Origin: Polynucleobacter necessarius
GTDB taxonomy: Bacteria > Pseudomonadota > Gammaproteobacteria > Burkholderiales > Burkholderiaceae
Assembly: GCF_900096755.1 (NCBI RefSeq)
Contig: NZ_LT615227.1
Location: forward strand, 299,019-363,018
Direction: 5' to 3'
DNA length: 64,000 bases
In this document: piece by piece, positions 39,560 through 48,813 of the stretch
How the letters are laid out: each line of letters opens with the position of its first letter
How positions within the stretch are numbered: position 1 is the first letter of the stretch
Notes under the pieces: model-generated
The model's database searches: none
The model's input: only the letters and a program-made list of their open reading frames with translations
What the model was told of the DNA's origin: nothing
Program-made: the position numbers and the translations under genes

Positions 39560-39613
39560 TTTTTGCTTAAAAAGAAAAGCCACCCAAGGGTGGCTTTTCT
39601 TTTTAAGCAAAAA
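39560..39613. terminator. 26-bp perfect inverted repeat, bidirectional terminator
   Basis: 39560-39585 and 39588-39613 are exact reverse complements with only AA between them. The core CCACCC/GGGTGG is flanked by A/T-rich arms giving T runs in both directions. It sits between the convergent dut and the 77-residue gene and reaches to 3 bp from the latter's stop. The length is unusual for a terminator. Confidence 0.88.
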
Positions 39614-39616
39614 TGC

Positions 39617-39850
39617 TTACTTACGAATGTGCGCTTTACGAGCAGCATCTTGTAACATACCGGCGCCAGCGCCTTCACGAGACTCTTTTTCTGCAGTAAT
39701 TTCTTTGCGACGCTCTTTACAAGAACCAGCAATCTCTTGCAATGCTTTACGTGCACGGGCAGCAGATGCCTTAATGCCTTTACCGTGAAACTTTTCGTTC
39801 TCTGCTTTGTACGTTTCAAAAGCTTCTAATAATTTATCGTGATGAGACAT
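39617..39850 (-). CDS. small conserved helical protein, function unknown
   Basis: A 77-residue, highly charged, probably all-helical protein with many Lys/Arg and Glu and one Cys (KLLEAFETYKAENEKFHGKG, ARARKALQEIAGSCKERRKE). AAGGAAAA 4 bp before the ATG and a dedicated terminator support a real, well-expressed gene. The pattern 'KGIKASAARARKALQEI' resembles small histone-H1-like or nucleoid-associated proteins annotated in Burkholderiales, but no domain is certain. Neighbours give no clue. Confidence 0.7.
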   Translation of the reverse strand: MSHHDKLLEAFETYKAENEKFHGKGIKASAARARKALQEIAGSCKERRKEITAEKESREGAGAGMLQDAARKAHIRK

Positions 39851-39891
39851 ATTTTCCTTTTTGGGTTGTATTTATTGAAATAATGATTTGA

Positions 39892-42198
39892 TTAAATTTC
39901 TTCGGCCGGCGCTACGTCTGCCTTAGTGCGCTTTCCTGGCAATACCGGAGCCTCAAAGTTCAATTGAACTTTGCCATCCTCATCGATATCAACATCCACA
40001 TGGCCACCTTGAGCTAATTTACCAAACAACAACTCATCAGCAAGGGCTTTACGAACGGTGTCCTGAATGATGCGTTGCATAGGACGAGCGCCCATTAATG
40101 GGTCAAAGCCATGCTTCGCAAGATGCGCTCTCAATGCAGGGCTAAAGGTAGCGTCCACTTTCTTCTCATGGAGTTGCTCTTCAAGCTGCATCAAAAATTT
40201 ATCTACTACACGCATGATAATGGACTCATCCAGCGCCTTGAATGAAACGATGGCATCCAAGCGATTGCGGAACTCTGGGGTAAAGAATTTCTTAATATCA
40301 GCCATCTCATCGCCAGACTCGCGTGCATTGGTAAAGCCGATAGTCGATTTCTGCATCGCCTCAGCACCAGCATTTGTAGTCATGATGATGATCACGTTAC
40401 GGAAATCTGTCTTGCGACCGTTGTTGTCCGTCAAGGTTCCATGATCCATTACCTGCAACAAAATATTGAAGATATCTGGATGCGCCTTCTCAACCTCATC
40501 AAGCAAGAGCACGCAATGCGGCTTCTTATTTACAGCCTCAGTCAGCAAACCACCCTGATCAAATCCCACATATCCCGGAGGCGCACCAATCAAGCGGCTC
40601 ACCGCATGGCGCTCCATGTATTCAGACATATCGAAGCGCAGCAATTCAATACCCAGAATATAAGCAAGCTGCTTCGCTACCTCAGTCTTACCAACGCCTG
40701 TTGGACCAGAGAATAAGAATGAGCCAATTGGTCTATCAATCTTGCCAAGGCCAGCACGCGTCATCTTGATAGCGCTTGCCAGAGCCTCAATTGCAGGATC
40801 TTGACCAAAGACCACACTCTTAATGTCGCGGTCTAAAGTTTGCAACTTGCTACGATCATCCACGGTGACTGATTGCGGCGGTATGCGAGCGATCTTTGCC
40901 ACAATCTCTTCAATCTCAGGGCGACCAATTGTTTTCTTCTGCTTAGACTTAGGCAAGATGCGTTGCGCAGCTCCGGCCTCATCAATCACATCAATTGCCT
41001 TATCAGGCAAATGGCGGTCATTAATATAACGAGCAGAAAGTTCTGCGGCAGCCACCAGAGCGCCAGCCGCATACTTCACGCTGTGGTGCCCTTCAAAGCG
41101 AGACTTGAGTCCGCGCAAGATTTGCACTGTCTGATCAACAGTTGGCTCAACAACATCAACCTTCTGGAAGCGACGAGATAAAGCGGCATCCTTCTCAAAG
41201 ATTCCACGGTATTCAGTAAAGGTGGTTGCACCGATGCATTTGAGCTGGCCGTTGGATAAAGCAGGCTTTAACAAATTGCTTGCATCTAAAGTGCCACCCG
41301 ATGCCGCGCCAGCACCAATCAAAGTATGAATCTCATCAATAAATAAAACGCCATGAGCGTGATCTTTTAAAGACTTGAGAACACTCTTTAAACGTTGCTC
41401 AAAGTCACCACGGTATTTCGTGCCAGCTAAGAGCGTGCCCATATCCAATGAATAGACAGTGGCGTCGGCCAAGATATCAGGCACGTCGCCCTTCACAATT
41501 CTCCAGGCCAGGCCTTCGGCAATAGCAGTCTTACCAACGCCAGCCTCACCTACCAACAGTGGATTATTTTTGCGGCGACGGCAAAGTACCTGAATCACCC
41601 GCTCCACTTCGCTCTCGCGCCCAATTAATGGGTCGATCTTGCCCTGACGAGCCATAGTGTTAAGGTTCTGGGTGTATTGATCTAAAGGGCTTTCCTTACC
41701 TGACGATGCAGCTTCTTCTGACTCCTGAGAAGCCTCAGCAGGCTTGACATGCTCCGCTTGATCTTTACGAACACCGTGGCTGATGAAATTGACAACATCT
41801 AAACGTGTTACCCCTTGTTGCTGCAAGAAGTACACCGCATGCGAATCTTTTTCGCCAAAGATGGCAACCAATACATTTGCACCGGTCACTTCTTTCTTAC
41901 CATTGGATGTAGATTGGACGTGCATGATGGCACGTTGAATCACGCGCTGAAAGCCCAACGTTGGTTGCGTATCCACTTCGTCATTACCTGGCACCACTGG
42001 CGTGTTGTCATTAATGAAATTTTTAAGTTGAGCGCGTAGCTCTGCGATGTTGACTGCGCAAGCCTTTAAGACTTCTACGGCCGTCGCGTTATCCAGCAAG
42101 GCCGCAAGCAAATGCTCAACCGTAATGAACTCGTGTCGCGATGCCCTTGCGTCAACAAACGCCATGTGCAAACTTACTTCTAGTTCTTGGGCAATCAT
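39892..42198 (-). CDS. clpA: ATP-dependent Clp protease ATP-binding subunit ClpA
   Basis: A 768-residue Hsp100 unfoldase that feeds ClpP. It has an N-terminal double-Clp domain ([20 protein letters not shown]), a first AAA+ module with [16 protein letters not shown], a second with [16 protein letters not shown], and [14 protein letters not shown]. It lacks the ClpB middle coiled coil. The ATG at 42198 is chosen for the GGAGG directly upstream. It overlaps the clpS stop by 4 nt, so the adaptor and unfoldase are coupled. Confidence 0.96.
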   Translation of the reverse strand: MIAQELEVSLHMAFVDARASRHEFITVEHLLAALLDNATAVEVLKACAVNIAELRAQLKNFINDNTPVVPGNDEVDTQPTLGFQRVIQRAIMHVQSTSNGKKEVTGANVLVAIFGEKDSHAVYFLQQQGVTRLDVVNFISHGVRKDQAEHVKPAEASQESEEAASSGKESPLDQYTQNLNTMARQGKIDPLIGRESEVERVIQVLCRRRKNNPLLVGEAGVGKTAIAEGLAWRIVKGDVPDILADATVYSLDMGTLLAGTKYRGDFEQRLKSVLKSLKDHAHGVLFIDEIHTLIGAGAASGGTLDASNLLKPALSNGQLKCIGATTFTEYRGIFEKDAALSRRFQKVDVVEPTVDQTVQILRGLKSRFEGHHSVKYAAGALVAAAELSARYINDRHLPDKAIDVIDEAGAAQRILPKSKQKKTIGRPEIEEIVAKIARIPPQSVTVDDRSKLQTLDRDIKSVVFGQDPAIEALASAIKMTRAGLGKIDRPIGSFLFSGPTGVGKTEVAKQLAYILGIELLRFDMSEYMERHAVSRLIGAPPGYVGFDQGGLLTEAVNKKPHCVLLLDEVEKAHPDIFNILLQVMDHGTLTDNNGRKTDFRNVIIIMTTNAGAEAMQKSTIGFTNARESGDEMADIKKFFTPEFRNRLDAIVSFKALDESIIMRVVDKFLMQLEEQLHEKKVDATFSPALRAHLAKHGFDPLMGARPMQRIIQDTVRKALADELLFGKLAQGGHVDVDIDEDGKVQLNFEAPVLPGKRTKADVAPAEEI

Positions 42199-42542
42199 GC
42201 TTCCTCCATAGTGCACTGTAGTGGGTGACCCGCTTCATGGGAGAGTTCGATAACTTGATGCACTTTCGTGGCAGCGACATCGCGAGTAAATACTCCGCAG
42301 ACACCTTTGCCGACTAAATGAACTTGCAACATGATGCGTGTAGCTGTTTCATGATCTTTATTAAAATACTCCTGAATCACCATCACCACAAATTCCATTG
42401 GCGTGTAATCGTCATTCAATAGTAAAACTTTATACATTGAAGGTGCCTTTACTTGCTCGACCTGCTTTTCGAGAAGAATGGTGTCCTCAACGTGAGGATT
42501 TCCTGGGATGCCAGTAGTGGGATTTTTTGGTGCGCGACTCAT
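42195..42542 (-). CDS. clpS: Clp protease adaptor ClpS
   Basis: A 115-residue adaptor that delivers N-end-rule substrates to ClpAP. The core [20 protein letters not shown] contains the N-degron pocket residues, and [16 protein letters not shown] and [12 protein letters not shown] follow. A short flexible N-terminal tail precedes it. The start at 42542 is the most likely of several Met codons, but no good Shine-Dalgarno is visible. It is divergent from the cold-shock gene. Confidence 0.95.
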   Translation of the reverse strand: MSRAPKNPTTGIPGNPHVEDTILLEKQVEQVKAPSMYKVLLLNDDYTPMEFVVMVIQEYFNKDHETATRIMLQVHLVGKGVCGVFTRDVAATKVHQVIELSHEAGHPLQCTMEEA

Positions 42543-42687
42543 GAGAAACATTCTAAACACAGATATTGAAACTTTAATTTACTGGGGTCTTGTTGCGAAA
42601 ACCACGCAAAAACCCCTCTTAAACCCATATTGGGGCATTTTTCGATAAAAAAGGGGTATTTACTAGGGGGTAGGGGCATATAACTCC

Positions 42688-42716
42688 TTGACACCCCTCC
42701 AAAAAGGGCAAACAAT
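42688..42716 (+). promoter_or_regulatory. cold-shock gene promoter and long leader
   Basis: TTGACA (42688-42693), 17 bp, AACAAT (42711-42716): consensus -35 and fair -10. The start would be near 42723, giving a leader of about 105 nt before the ATG at 42830, as is common for cold-shock mRNAs. The 287-bp gap (42543-42829) also has G-rich tracts including GGGGGTAGG at 42666 and 42719; I see no ORF in it. Confidence 0.65.
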
Positions 42717-42829
42717 CGGGGGGTAGGCTTCATCAAGAGAGGTTCTATTTAGGCGTGTTGTGGATTGAGACTGATTAAAAAGTATTTACCCTCATCACGG
42801 TTGTTTTAAGTTTATGTAATGGAGTTCGC

Positions 42830-43033
42830 ATGGCGACCGGAATTGTTAAGTGGTTCAATGATGCAAAAGGTTTTGGCTTTATCAAACCTGATAATGGTGA
42901 AGAAGAGTTGTTCGCGCATTTCAGCGCAATTACTATGCCTGGGTTCAAAACTCTTAAGGAAAACCAAAAGGTAACGTTTGACATTACCCAAGATCCTAAA
43001 GGCAAGCAAGCTACCAATATCCAAGCGGCTTAA
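42830..43033 (+). CDS. cold-shock protein (CspA family)
   Basis: A 67-residue single cold-shock domain. It begins [20 protein letters not shown] with RNP1 (KGFGFI), and RNP2 is LFAHFSAI. The fold binds single-stranded RNA/DNA and acts as an RNA chaperone. GGAG lies 7 bp upstream. The long leader and own terminator indicate a single-gene transcript, probably post-transcriptionally controlled. Confidence 0.96.
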   Translation: MATGIVKWFNDAKGFGFIKPDNGEEELFAHFSAITMPGFKTLKENQKVTFDITQDPKGKQATNIQAA

Positions 43034-43052
43034 TAGTCCTTAGATCATTATT

Positions 43053-43083
43053 AAAAACCCAGGACTTGTTCCTGGGTTTTTTT
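43053..43083 (+). terminator. terminator after cold-shock gene
   Basis: CCCAGGA (43058-43064), 5-nt loop, TCCTGGG (43070-43076), then seven T; A residues upstream extend the stem. Confidence 0.92.
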
Positions 43084-43107
43084 CGCCCTCAATTTACCTC
43101 ACATAAA

Positions 43108-43572
43108 ATGCCCTTCATGCATACCCATAAAAACTTCCTAAGCAAATTCTTTGCGGCATTTCTTTTCATTGGTTCAGGCCTGACGCAGGCGCAGGTCAAT
43201 GTTGGCCTGCCTACAGCTGAATTAAAAACAGGCATCTATCGTATTCAGGCTGAGCTGGCTGATACGCCGAAGGCAAGAGAGGTTGGGCTCATGAACCGCA
43301 CCAGCATGCCGACCAACTCAGGCATGCTATTTATCTTTGAACAAAAAGCTGGTCATTGTTTCTGGATGAACAACACCAAGATTCCACTCTCCATTGCTTT
43401 CATAGCTGATGATGGGAAGATTGTGAATATCGAAGAAATGCAAGCAGAAACCACCAACAACCATTGCCCTAAGGCTGCTGTACGTTACGCGCTAGAGATG
43501 AACAAGCAATGGTTCTCCGAGCGCGTGATTGTGCCTGGAGCAGCAGTGATTACCGGACTACCGAAAAAGTAA
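43108..43572 (+). CDS. DUF192-family exported protein
   Basis: A protein of about 154 residues with a signal peptide (NFLSKFFAAFLFIGSGLTQAQ). The mature region is a DUF192 domain: REVGLMNRTSMPTNSGMLFIF, HCFWMNNTKIPLSIAFI and ALEMNKQWFSE are its conserved blocks. Members are small beta-rich proteins of unknown function, periplasmic or attached to the membrane. ATG at 43117 is an alternative start; neither has a strong ribosome-binding site. It is flanked by terminators on both sides and so is transcribed alone. Confidence 0.88.
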   Translation: MPFMHTHKNFLSKFFAAFLFIGSGLTQAQVNVGLPTAELKTGIYRIQAELADTPKAREVGLMNRTSMPTNSGMLFIFEQKAGHCFWMNNTKIPLSIAFIADDGKIVNIEEMQAETTNNHCPKAAVRYALEMNKQWFSERVIVPGAAVITGLPKK

Positions 43573-43606
43573 TTGGTCTAGCCGAACGATTTGTCTTGAT
43601 GCAATA

Positions 43607-43637
43607 AAAAACGCAGACTGAGGTCTGCGTTTTCTTT
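43607..43637. terminator. terminator between DUF192 gene and ppnP
   Basis: AACGCAGAC and GTCTGCGTT pair around a TGAG loop (43619-43622), followed by TTCTTT on +. A residues on the other side suit the convergent ppnP. Confidence 0.85.
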
Positions 43638-43651
43638 AAGTATTGCCGCTC

Positions 43652-43957
43652 TTACTCAAAATGGCAAACATAATGCACTGGTTGCTCAGCACGAATAATG
43701 AAGTAACCGCCCTTTTCCACTTCCCAGCTTTGGCCAGCCTTGAACTCTACTTCAGGGGCGCCATTAATACTCACAAAAGCATTGCCATCGACCACTTCCA
43801 TAATTTCTTTTGTACTAAGATCGAAGCGCAAAGTGCTTGGTAATACAACGCCAACAGACTTACGCACGCCATTTGGTAATGTCACAGTATGTGAAACACA
43901 CTTGCCATCAAAAAATACATTGGCTTTCTTGCCTACGGAAACTTGATCAAATTGCAT
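43652..43957 (-). CDS. ppnP: pyrimidine/purine nucleoside phosphorylase PpnP
   Basis: A 101-residue cupin-fold protein of the former DUF1255 (YaiE) family, shown in E. coli to phosphorolyse diverse nucleosides. It begins MQFDQVSVGKKANVFFDGKC; the conserved core GVRKSVGVVLPSTLRFDLST and EVEKGGYFIIR are present. Full length. It may salvage nucleosides. It lies downstream of argG on the same strand with a 58-bp gap. Confidence 0.9.
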   Translation of the reverse strand: MQFDQVSVGKKANVFFDGKCVSHTVTLPNGVRKSVGVVLPSTLRFDLSTKEIMEVVDGNAFVSINGAPEVEFKAGQSWEVEKGGYFIIRAEQPVHYVCHFE

Positions 43958-44015
43958 TGCAGTTCTTTCTATTCTGTTTAGTTCTAATATTTTTCTTTGT
44001 TGCTGAATTCTTCAA

Positions 44016-45248
44016 TTACTTCTTGGCGCGTTTGCGTCTAGCCGTCTCAGCAATACGCATACGCAAAGCGTTGAGCTTAATAAAGCCGCCAGCATCTGCT
44101 TGGTTATAAGCGCCGCCGTCATCGTCAAAGGTTGCAATATTTTGGTCAAACAAAGTATTGGCTGAATCACGTGAAATAACGGAAACAGATCCCTTATAGA
44201 GCTTTAAGCGCACAACACCATTTACTGCTTGTTGGGTGTGATCGATCAAAGTCTGCAAAGCTAGGCGCTCTGGAGCCCACCACAAGCCGTTGTAAATCAA
44301 GCTTGCATAGCGTGGCATCAGATCATCCTTCAAGTGAGCCACTTCACGATCTAAGGTAATGCTTTCAATGCCGCGATGCGCCTTCAACAGAATCGTGCCG
44401 CCAGGAGTTTCATAGCAACCACGGCTCTTCATGCCAACAAAGCGGTTTTCCACCAGGTCAAGACGCCCGATGCCGTGCATGCCACCAATGCGATTGAGCT
44501 CAGCCAATAACTCATGTGGCTTATACGCCTTGCCATTGATTGCTACTGGATCACCAGCTTTAAATTCAATCTCAATAATTTCTGGGGCGTCTGGAGCCTT
44601 CTCTGGAGAAACTGTCCAACGCCACATAGACTCTTCGGCTTCAGCATTAGGATTCTCTAGATGACGTCCCTCATAGCTAATATGCAATAAGTTGGCATCC
44701 ATTGAATAAGGTGAGCCACCTTGCTTATGCTTCATCTCCACTGGAATGCCATGCTTTTCTGCATAGGCCATCAACTTCTCACGTGAGAGCAGATCCCACT
44801 CACGCCAAGGAGCAATCACTTTGATTCCTGGCTCTAATGCGTAGTAACCCAACTCAAAGCGAACTTGATCGTTACCTTTGCCTGTAGCTCCGTGAGATAC
44901 AGAATCAGCACCAGTTAAGCGAGCGATCTCAATCTGACGTTTAGCGATCAAAGGGCGCGCAATTGAAGTGCCCAACAAATATTCGCCTTCGTAAATCGTA
45001 TTCGCGCGGAACATTGGAAATACAAAATCACGCACAAATTCTTCGCGCAAATCATCAATAAAAATATTTTCTGGCTTGATACCAAATTGCAATGCTTTGG
45101 CACGCGCTGGTTCCAACTCTTCACCCTGACCCAAGTCGGCGGTAAAGGTCACGATCTCACAACCATATGTATCCTGAAGCCACTTCAAGATCACGCTAGT
45201 GTCTAGACCACCGGAATACGCTAAGACTGCTTTTTTAATATCAGACAT
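44016..45248 (-). CDS. argG: argininosuccinate synthase
   Basis: A 410-residue enzyme joining citrulline and aspartate with ATP. The N-type ATP pyrophosphatase loop is [16 protein letters not shown] (SGGLD 12-16). [11 protein letters not shown] and [13 protein letters not shown] are the citrulline/aspartate-binding blocks. The C-terminus is basic (RRKRAKK). It follows argF by 57 bp on the same strand, so the two likely form an arginine unit; argD is elsewhere in the window. Confidence 0.96.
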   Translation of the reverse strand: MSDIKKAVLAYSGGLDTSVILKWLQDTYGCEIVTFTADLGQGEELEPARAKALQFGIKPENIFIDDLREEFVRDFVFPMFRANTIYEGEYLLGTSIARPLIAKRQIEIARLTGADSVSHGATGKGNDQVRFELGYYALEPGIKVIAPWREWDLLSREKLMAYAEKHGIPVEMKHKQGGSPYSMDANLLHISYEGRHLENPNAEAEESMWRWTVSPEKAPDAPEIIEIEFKAGDPVAINGKAYKPHELLAELNRIGGMHGIGRLDLVENRFVGMKSRGCYETPGGTILLKAHRGIESITLDREVAHLKDDLMPRYASLIYNGLWWAPERLALQTLIDHTQQAVNGVVRLKLYKGSVSVISRDSANTLFDQNIATFDDDGGAYNQADAGGFIKLNALRMRIAETARRKRAKK

Positions 45249-45305
45249 GTTTTCTTATTCAATCAAAAATAAATTAAAACGACTTACTAAAACCGAGCTA
45301 TGAAC

Positions 45306-46253
45306 TCAATCCAAACGACCGCAAAGTAAATACTCCATCAAAGCCTTCTGGACGTGCAAACGATTTTCTGCCTCTTCCCACACAATGCTTTGTGGGCCAT
45401 CAATCACGCCAGCGGAAACCTCTTCGCCGCGGTGGGCTGGCAAGCAATGCATAAATAACGCATCCGGCTTAGCCAAAGACATCAACTCCTCATCGACCAT
45501 CCAATCTTGGAACGCATTCATGCGTGAAGCATTTTCAGCTTCATATCCCATGCTGGTCCATACATCGGTCGTAACTAAGTCTGCACCCTTGCAGGCATCT
45601 TTAGGGTCGACACAAACCGTCAAGTGTTTTGCTGCTTTTGCAGTCAAACGCGCTGGATCCAATTGGTAGCCTTCTGGCGCCGAGAAGCGCAACTGAAAGT
45701 CTAAACATTCAGCTGCCTGAAACCAGGTGTAAGCCATATTGTTGGCATCACCTACCCAAGCTACCGTTTTGCCTTGGATTGGGCCACGAACCTCCACATA
45801 AGTGAAGATGTCGGCCAGCACTTGGCATGGATGAAATTCGTTCGTTAAGCCGTTGATTACGGGCACGCGAGAATTGGCTGCAAAACGCTCAATAATCTCT
45901 TGGCCAAAGGTGCGGATCATGATGATGTCCGTCATCCTTGAAATTACCTGCGCAGCATCCTCTACAGGCTCGCCACGACCTAACTGAGTATCGCGAGTGT
46001 TCAGGTATACCGCATGACCTCCAAGCTGGTGTATGCCCGCCTCGAAAGAAAGGCGCGTACGCGTGGAGTGCTTTTCGAAAATCATTGCCAAAGTGCGGTC
46101 ATGCAAAGGATGCCAGGTCTCGTAGCTCTTAAATTTAGCCTTGAGCCATGCTGATCTTTTCAGCAAGTAGTCATATTCTTCGCGAGTGAGGTCAGAAAAC
46201 TGCAGGTAGTGCTTTACCTGACCGGGCACTTGGGGCTTTGCCAGAGATGTCAT
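45306..46253 (-). CDS. argF: ornithine carbamoyltransferase
   Basis: An enzyme of about 315 residues making citrulline from ornithine and carbamoyl phosphate. Carbamoyl-phosphate-binding FEKHSTRTRLSFE, then HPCQVLADI and the ornithine-site Cys in FMHCLPAHRGEE, are all present. I prefer ATG 46253 because the conserved part begins at VKHYLQFSDLT. An in-frame ATG at 46286 would add eleven residues; neither start has a strong Shine-Dalgarno. It is divergent from the DUF3579 pseudogene. Confidence 0.94.
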   Translation of the reverse strand: MTSLAKPQVPGQVKHYLQFSDLTREEYDYLLKRSAWLKAKFKSYETWHPLHDRTLAMIFEKHSTRTRLSFEAGIHQLGGHAVYLNTRDTQLGRGEPVEDAAQVISRMTDIIMIRTFGQEIIERFAANSRVPVINGLTNEFHPCQVLADIFTYVEVRGPIQGKTVAWVGDANNMAYTWFQAAECLDFQLRFSAPEGYQLDPARLTAKAAKHLTVCVDPKDACKGADLVTTDVWTSMGYEAENASRMNAFQDWMVDEELMSLAKPDALFMHCLPAHRGEEVSAGVIDGPQSIVWEEAENRLHVQKALMEYLLCGRLD

Positions 46254-46393
46254 AGTTGAGCTTTCTACTAAAGTTTTGGCTTGCATTTTTTTCTTAAAAC
46301 ATTCAACTGCACGAAAATGGACCCTAAAGTCATATTACGTCCACCTCAGGCTGTTAAGCTAGAAGGCTAAGCAATACTGCTTCTTAACATCAT

Positions 46394-46722
46394 TTGTACG
46401 CCAACTTGAACCACAAAAAGCTTTTCATTCAAGGCATTACCACTTCTGGCAAACCGTTTCGGCCCAGCGATTGGGCGGAGCGTCTGTGCGGGGTGATGGC
46501 TACTTTCCGCCCTCCCGGCGATTCCGGGGACCCTCGCTTCACTTATTCGCCCTATGTCAGACCAGTGCTCTTATTGCAAAAGTGAAATGCGTTGTTATCG
46601 ATACTAGGCTGGGCGACTTAGATCCAAGAGCGCTCGACTTTGTCATGAACTTTGCCAAAGACAGCAGCCTACCGATCGAAGAGGCATGTGAGTTCAACCC
46701 AACATCCCAAGCCCAGCCTTAA
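46394..46722 (+). pseudogene. DUF3579 gene, frameshifted
   Basis: The first part reads KLFIQGITTSGKPFRPSDWA and ERLCGVMATFRPPG ... YSPYVRP, the conserved N-terminal half of the DUF3579 family found in betaproteobacteria next to argF and rpsT. After the stretch TTGCAAAAGTG (about 46574-46584) the frame meets a stop. The rest, VKCVVIDTRLGDLDPRALDF and NFAKDSSLPIEEACEF, continues in another frame to 46722. An extra AA in the A run would explain it. No ATG start is obvious; TTG at 46394 or 46406 is likely. Family function is unknown. Confidence 0.8.
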
Positions 46723-46752
46723 AAACAAAAACCCGCTCTGATGAGGAGCGGG
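46721..46752 (-). terminator. rpsT terminator
   Basis: On the minus strand CCCGCTC (46746-46752) pairs with GAGCGGG (46732-46738) around a 7-nt loop, then TTTTTGTTTTT. A second hairpin, GGTCGAA/TTCGACC (46757-46775), lies between it and the rpsT stop and has no T run. Confidence 0.85.
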
Positions 46753-46795
46753 CCTAGGTCGAAACTACTTCGACCAGCCTAAAACTAATACTGTA

Positions 46796-47062
46796 TTACG
46801 CTGCCATCGCCTTGATAGCTGCAGACAAACGTGACTTCTGACGAGCTGCAGTGTTCTTGTGTGCAATCTTTTTGTCAGCAATCTTGTCGATTGTTGCTTG
46901 AGCGGCTGTAAATACTTTTGCAGCAGCAGCTTTGTCACCAGTTTCGATTGCTTTACGAACTGCCTTGATGGAAGTGCGAAGCTTTGAACGCAAACTGGAA
47001 TTGTGTTCGTTTTGTTTTACTGCCTGGCGTGCGCGCTTGCGCGCTTGTGCTGTATTGGCCAT
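46796..47062 (-). CDS. rpsT: 30S ribosomal protein S20
   Basis: An 88-residue S20, basic and helical. It begins [20 protein letters not shown] and ends [28 protein letters not shown] is conserved. The ATG at 47062 gives standard length; the upstream extension is not needed. It is divergent from murJ, which is the usual neighbour, and has its own terminator. Confidence 0.97.
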   Translation of the reverse strand: MANTAQARKRARQAVKQNEHNSSLRSKLRTSIKAVRKAIETGDKAAAAKVFTAAQATIDKIADKKIAHKNTAARQKSRLSAAIKAMAA

Positions 47063-47217
47063 CTTTAAACCTTGCCTCTCTATAAATTGCAAAATGCGAT
47101 TAGTTAAAAATCTCGTGGACTTGCCAATTTCCCATAAGCAAGCTCACCAAAACCCAAGATTTTACCTTAAAGGGGCAAAAAAGCCCAGTCCACCCATAAA
47201 TAGGTGAAAATCGGCTC

Positions 47218-48813
47218 ATGAATCTGCTTTCTGCCGCCGCCAAGGTTAGCTCCCTGACCATGCTGTCCCGCATTACGGGGTTGCTTCGGGAGACCCTCAT
47301 AGCCCGTAGTTTCGGGGCTTCCGAGTGGACGGACGCCTTTAATGTGGCTTTTAGGCTACCCAATTTACTGCGTCGATTATTTGCGGAAGGGGCCTTTTCC
47401 CAGGCTTTTGTACCGATTTTGGGGGAAATTTCCACCAAAGGGGATCAAAAACAGGCTCAAATCCTCGTAAATGCGGTCGCTACGCTCTTATTTTGGGCTT
47501 TGCTCCTCACGGTATTGGCAGGGGTTATTGGCGCCCCCTTGCTGATTTTGGCCATTGCCACAGGATTTAGCGGTGGGCCGGCCTATGAGGCCAGCGTTGT
47601 GATGACCCGCATTATGTTTCCCTATATCGGCCTGATTTCCATGGTTTCGCTATCCGCCGGCATTTTGAATACCTTCCAGCGTTTTGCCATTCCGGCCTTT
47701 ACGCCGGTTTTGCTGAATTTAGCCCTCATCACCAGCGCCCCTTTCTTAGCGCCGCACTTGGATCAGCCAATTTACGCCCTCAGTAGCGGTGTTTTAGTTG
47801 GCGGCGTTTTGCAACTCGTCATTCAAATTCCAGCACTGTCTCGCTTAGGACTTTTGCCTCGTATTGGTTTATTACCCGGCGCAATCAAAAGCGCCATCGT
47901 CAATCCGGAAGCCAGACGCGTTTTAAAGTTGATGGGTCCTGCTGTATTTGCAGTTTCCATTGCCCAAATTTCATTAATCATTAATACAAACATTGCATCA
48001 CGCTTGCAAGCAGGTAGCGTGTCTTGGCTTTCATACGCTGATCGCCTCATGGAATTTCCGACTGCATTACTTGGCGTTGCCTTAGGCACCGTGCTCTTGC
48101 CAAGCCTTAGCAAGGCCAATGCCAAGAATGACTTAGTGCACGCCGGTGAATTACTCATCTGGGGTTTACAGCTGACATTCTTATTAGCTGCGCCCTGTGC
48201 ACTTGCGCTCTTTATTTTTGGCGAGCCACTAGCAGCCGTGCTGTACCACTACGGCAAATTCAACGCACTGGATGTACTGATGACACAACGTGCATTGGCC
48301 GCTTATGGCGTTGGCCTAATTGGATTAATTTTGGTAAAGATTTTGGCTCCAGGGTTTTATTCACGCCAAGATATTCGCACCCCAGTAAAAATTGGCTTAT
48401 TCGTTTTAGTAGCCACTCAATTAGCCAACCTTGTTTTTGTTCCATGGCTTGGTCATGCCGGCCTGGCCTTATCAGTTGGCACTGGCGCATGCCTTAATGC
48501 CGCCCTTCTCTGGGTTGGCCTTCATAAGCGCGGCGCCCTGCCGAGCTCTGCTTGGCTCAAATACCTTGGGCAACTACTCTTTGCATTAATCCCTTTTTCT
48601 GCTGTCCTCATTTACGCAGCAGGCGCCCATAACTGGATTGCTTTACAAGCGGAGCCATGGCTACGTATTGGCTTATTAGCCGCATGGTTAGGCATTGCTG
48701 CAATTGTGTACTTTGGTTCCCTGGGTTTAGTGGGAATTCGCTGGCAAAAATTCTTGCGTCATGCAAAATTGCCCATATGCCAACACAACAACTCGACTAT
48801 TTCACCTCCCTAG
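47218..48813 (+). CDS. murJ: lipid II flippase MurJ
   Basis: A 531-residue MOP-superfamily membrane protein with about 14 helices that flips lipid II for peptidoglycan. The conserved N-terminus VSSLTMLSRITGLLRETLIA leads to RLPNLLRRLFAEGAFSQAFVP. Arg residues of the central cavity (RITGLLRE, LPNLLRRLF) are present. AGGTGAAA precedes the ATG. Its end overlaps the SirB1 gene by 37 bp in another frame. Confidence 0.95.
   Translation: MNLLSAAAKVSSLTMLSRITGLLRETLIARSFGASEWTDAFNVAFRLPNLLRRLFAEGAFSQAFVPILGEISTKGDQKQAQILVNAVATLLFWALLLTVLAGVIGAPLLILAIATGFSGGPAYEASVVMTRIMFPYIGLISMVSLSAGILNTFQRFAIPAFTPVLLNLALITSAPFLAPHLDQPIYALSSGVLVGGVLQLVIQIPALSRLGLLPRIGLLPGAIKSAIVNPEARRVLKLMGPAVFAVSIAQISLIINTNIASRLQAGSVSWLSYADRLMEFPTALLGVALGTVLLPSLSKANAKNDLVHAGELLIWGLQLTFLLAAPCALALFIFGEPLAAVLYHYGKFNALDVLMTQRALAAYGVGLIGLILVKILAPGFYSRQDIRTPVKIGLFVLVATQLANLVFVPWLGHAGLALSVGTGACLNAALLWVGLHKRGALPSSAWLKYLGQLLFALIPFSAVLIYAAGAHNWIALQAEPWLRIGLLAAWLGIAAIVYFGSLGLVGIRWQKFLRHAKLPICQHNNSTISPP

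Noticed and set aside
42654..42723. G-quadruplex upstream of the cold-shock gene
   Set aside because: G runs exist but one loop would be about 41 nt, so it does not meet the usual pattern; kept only as a low-interest observation.
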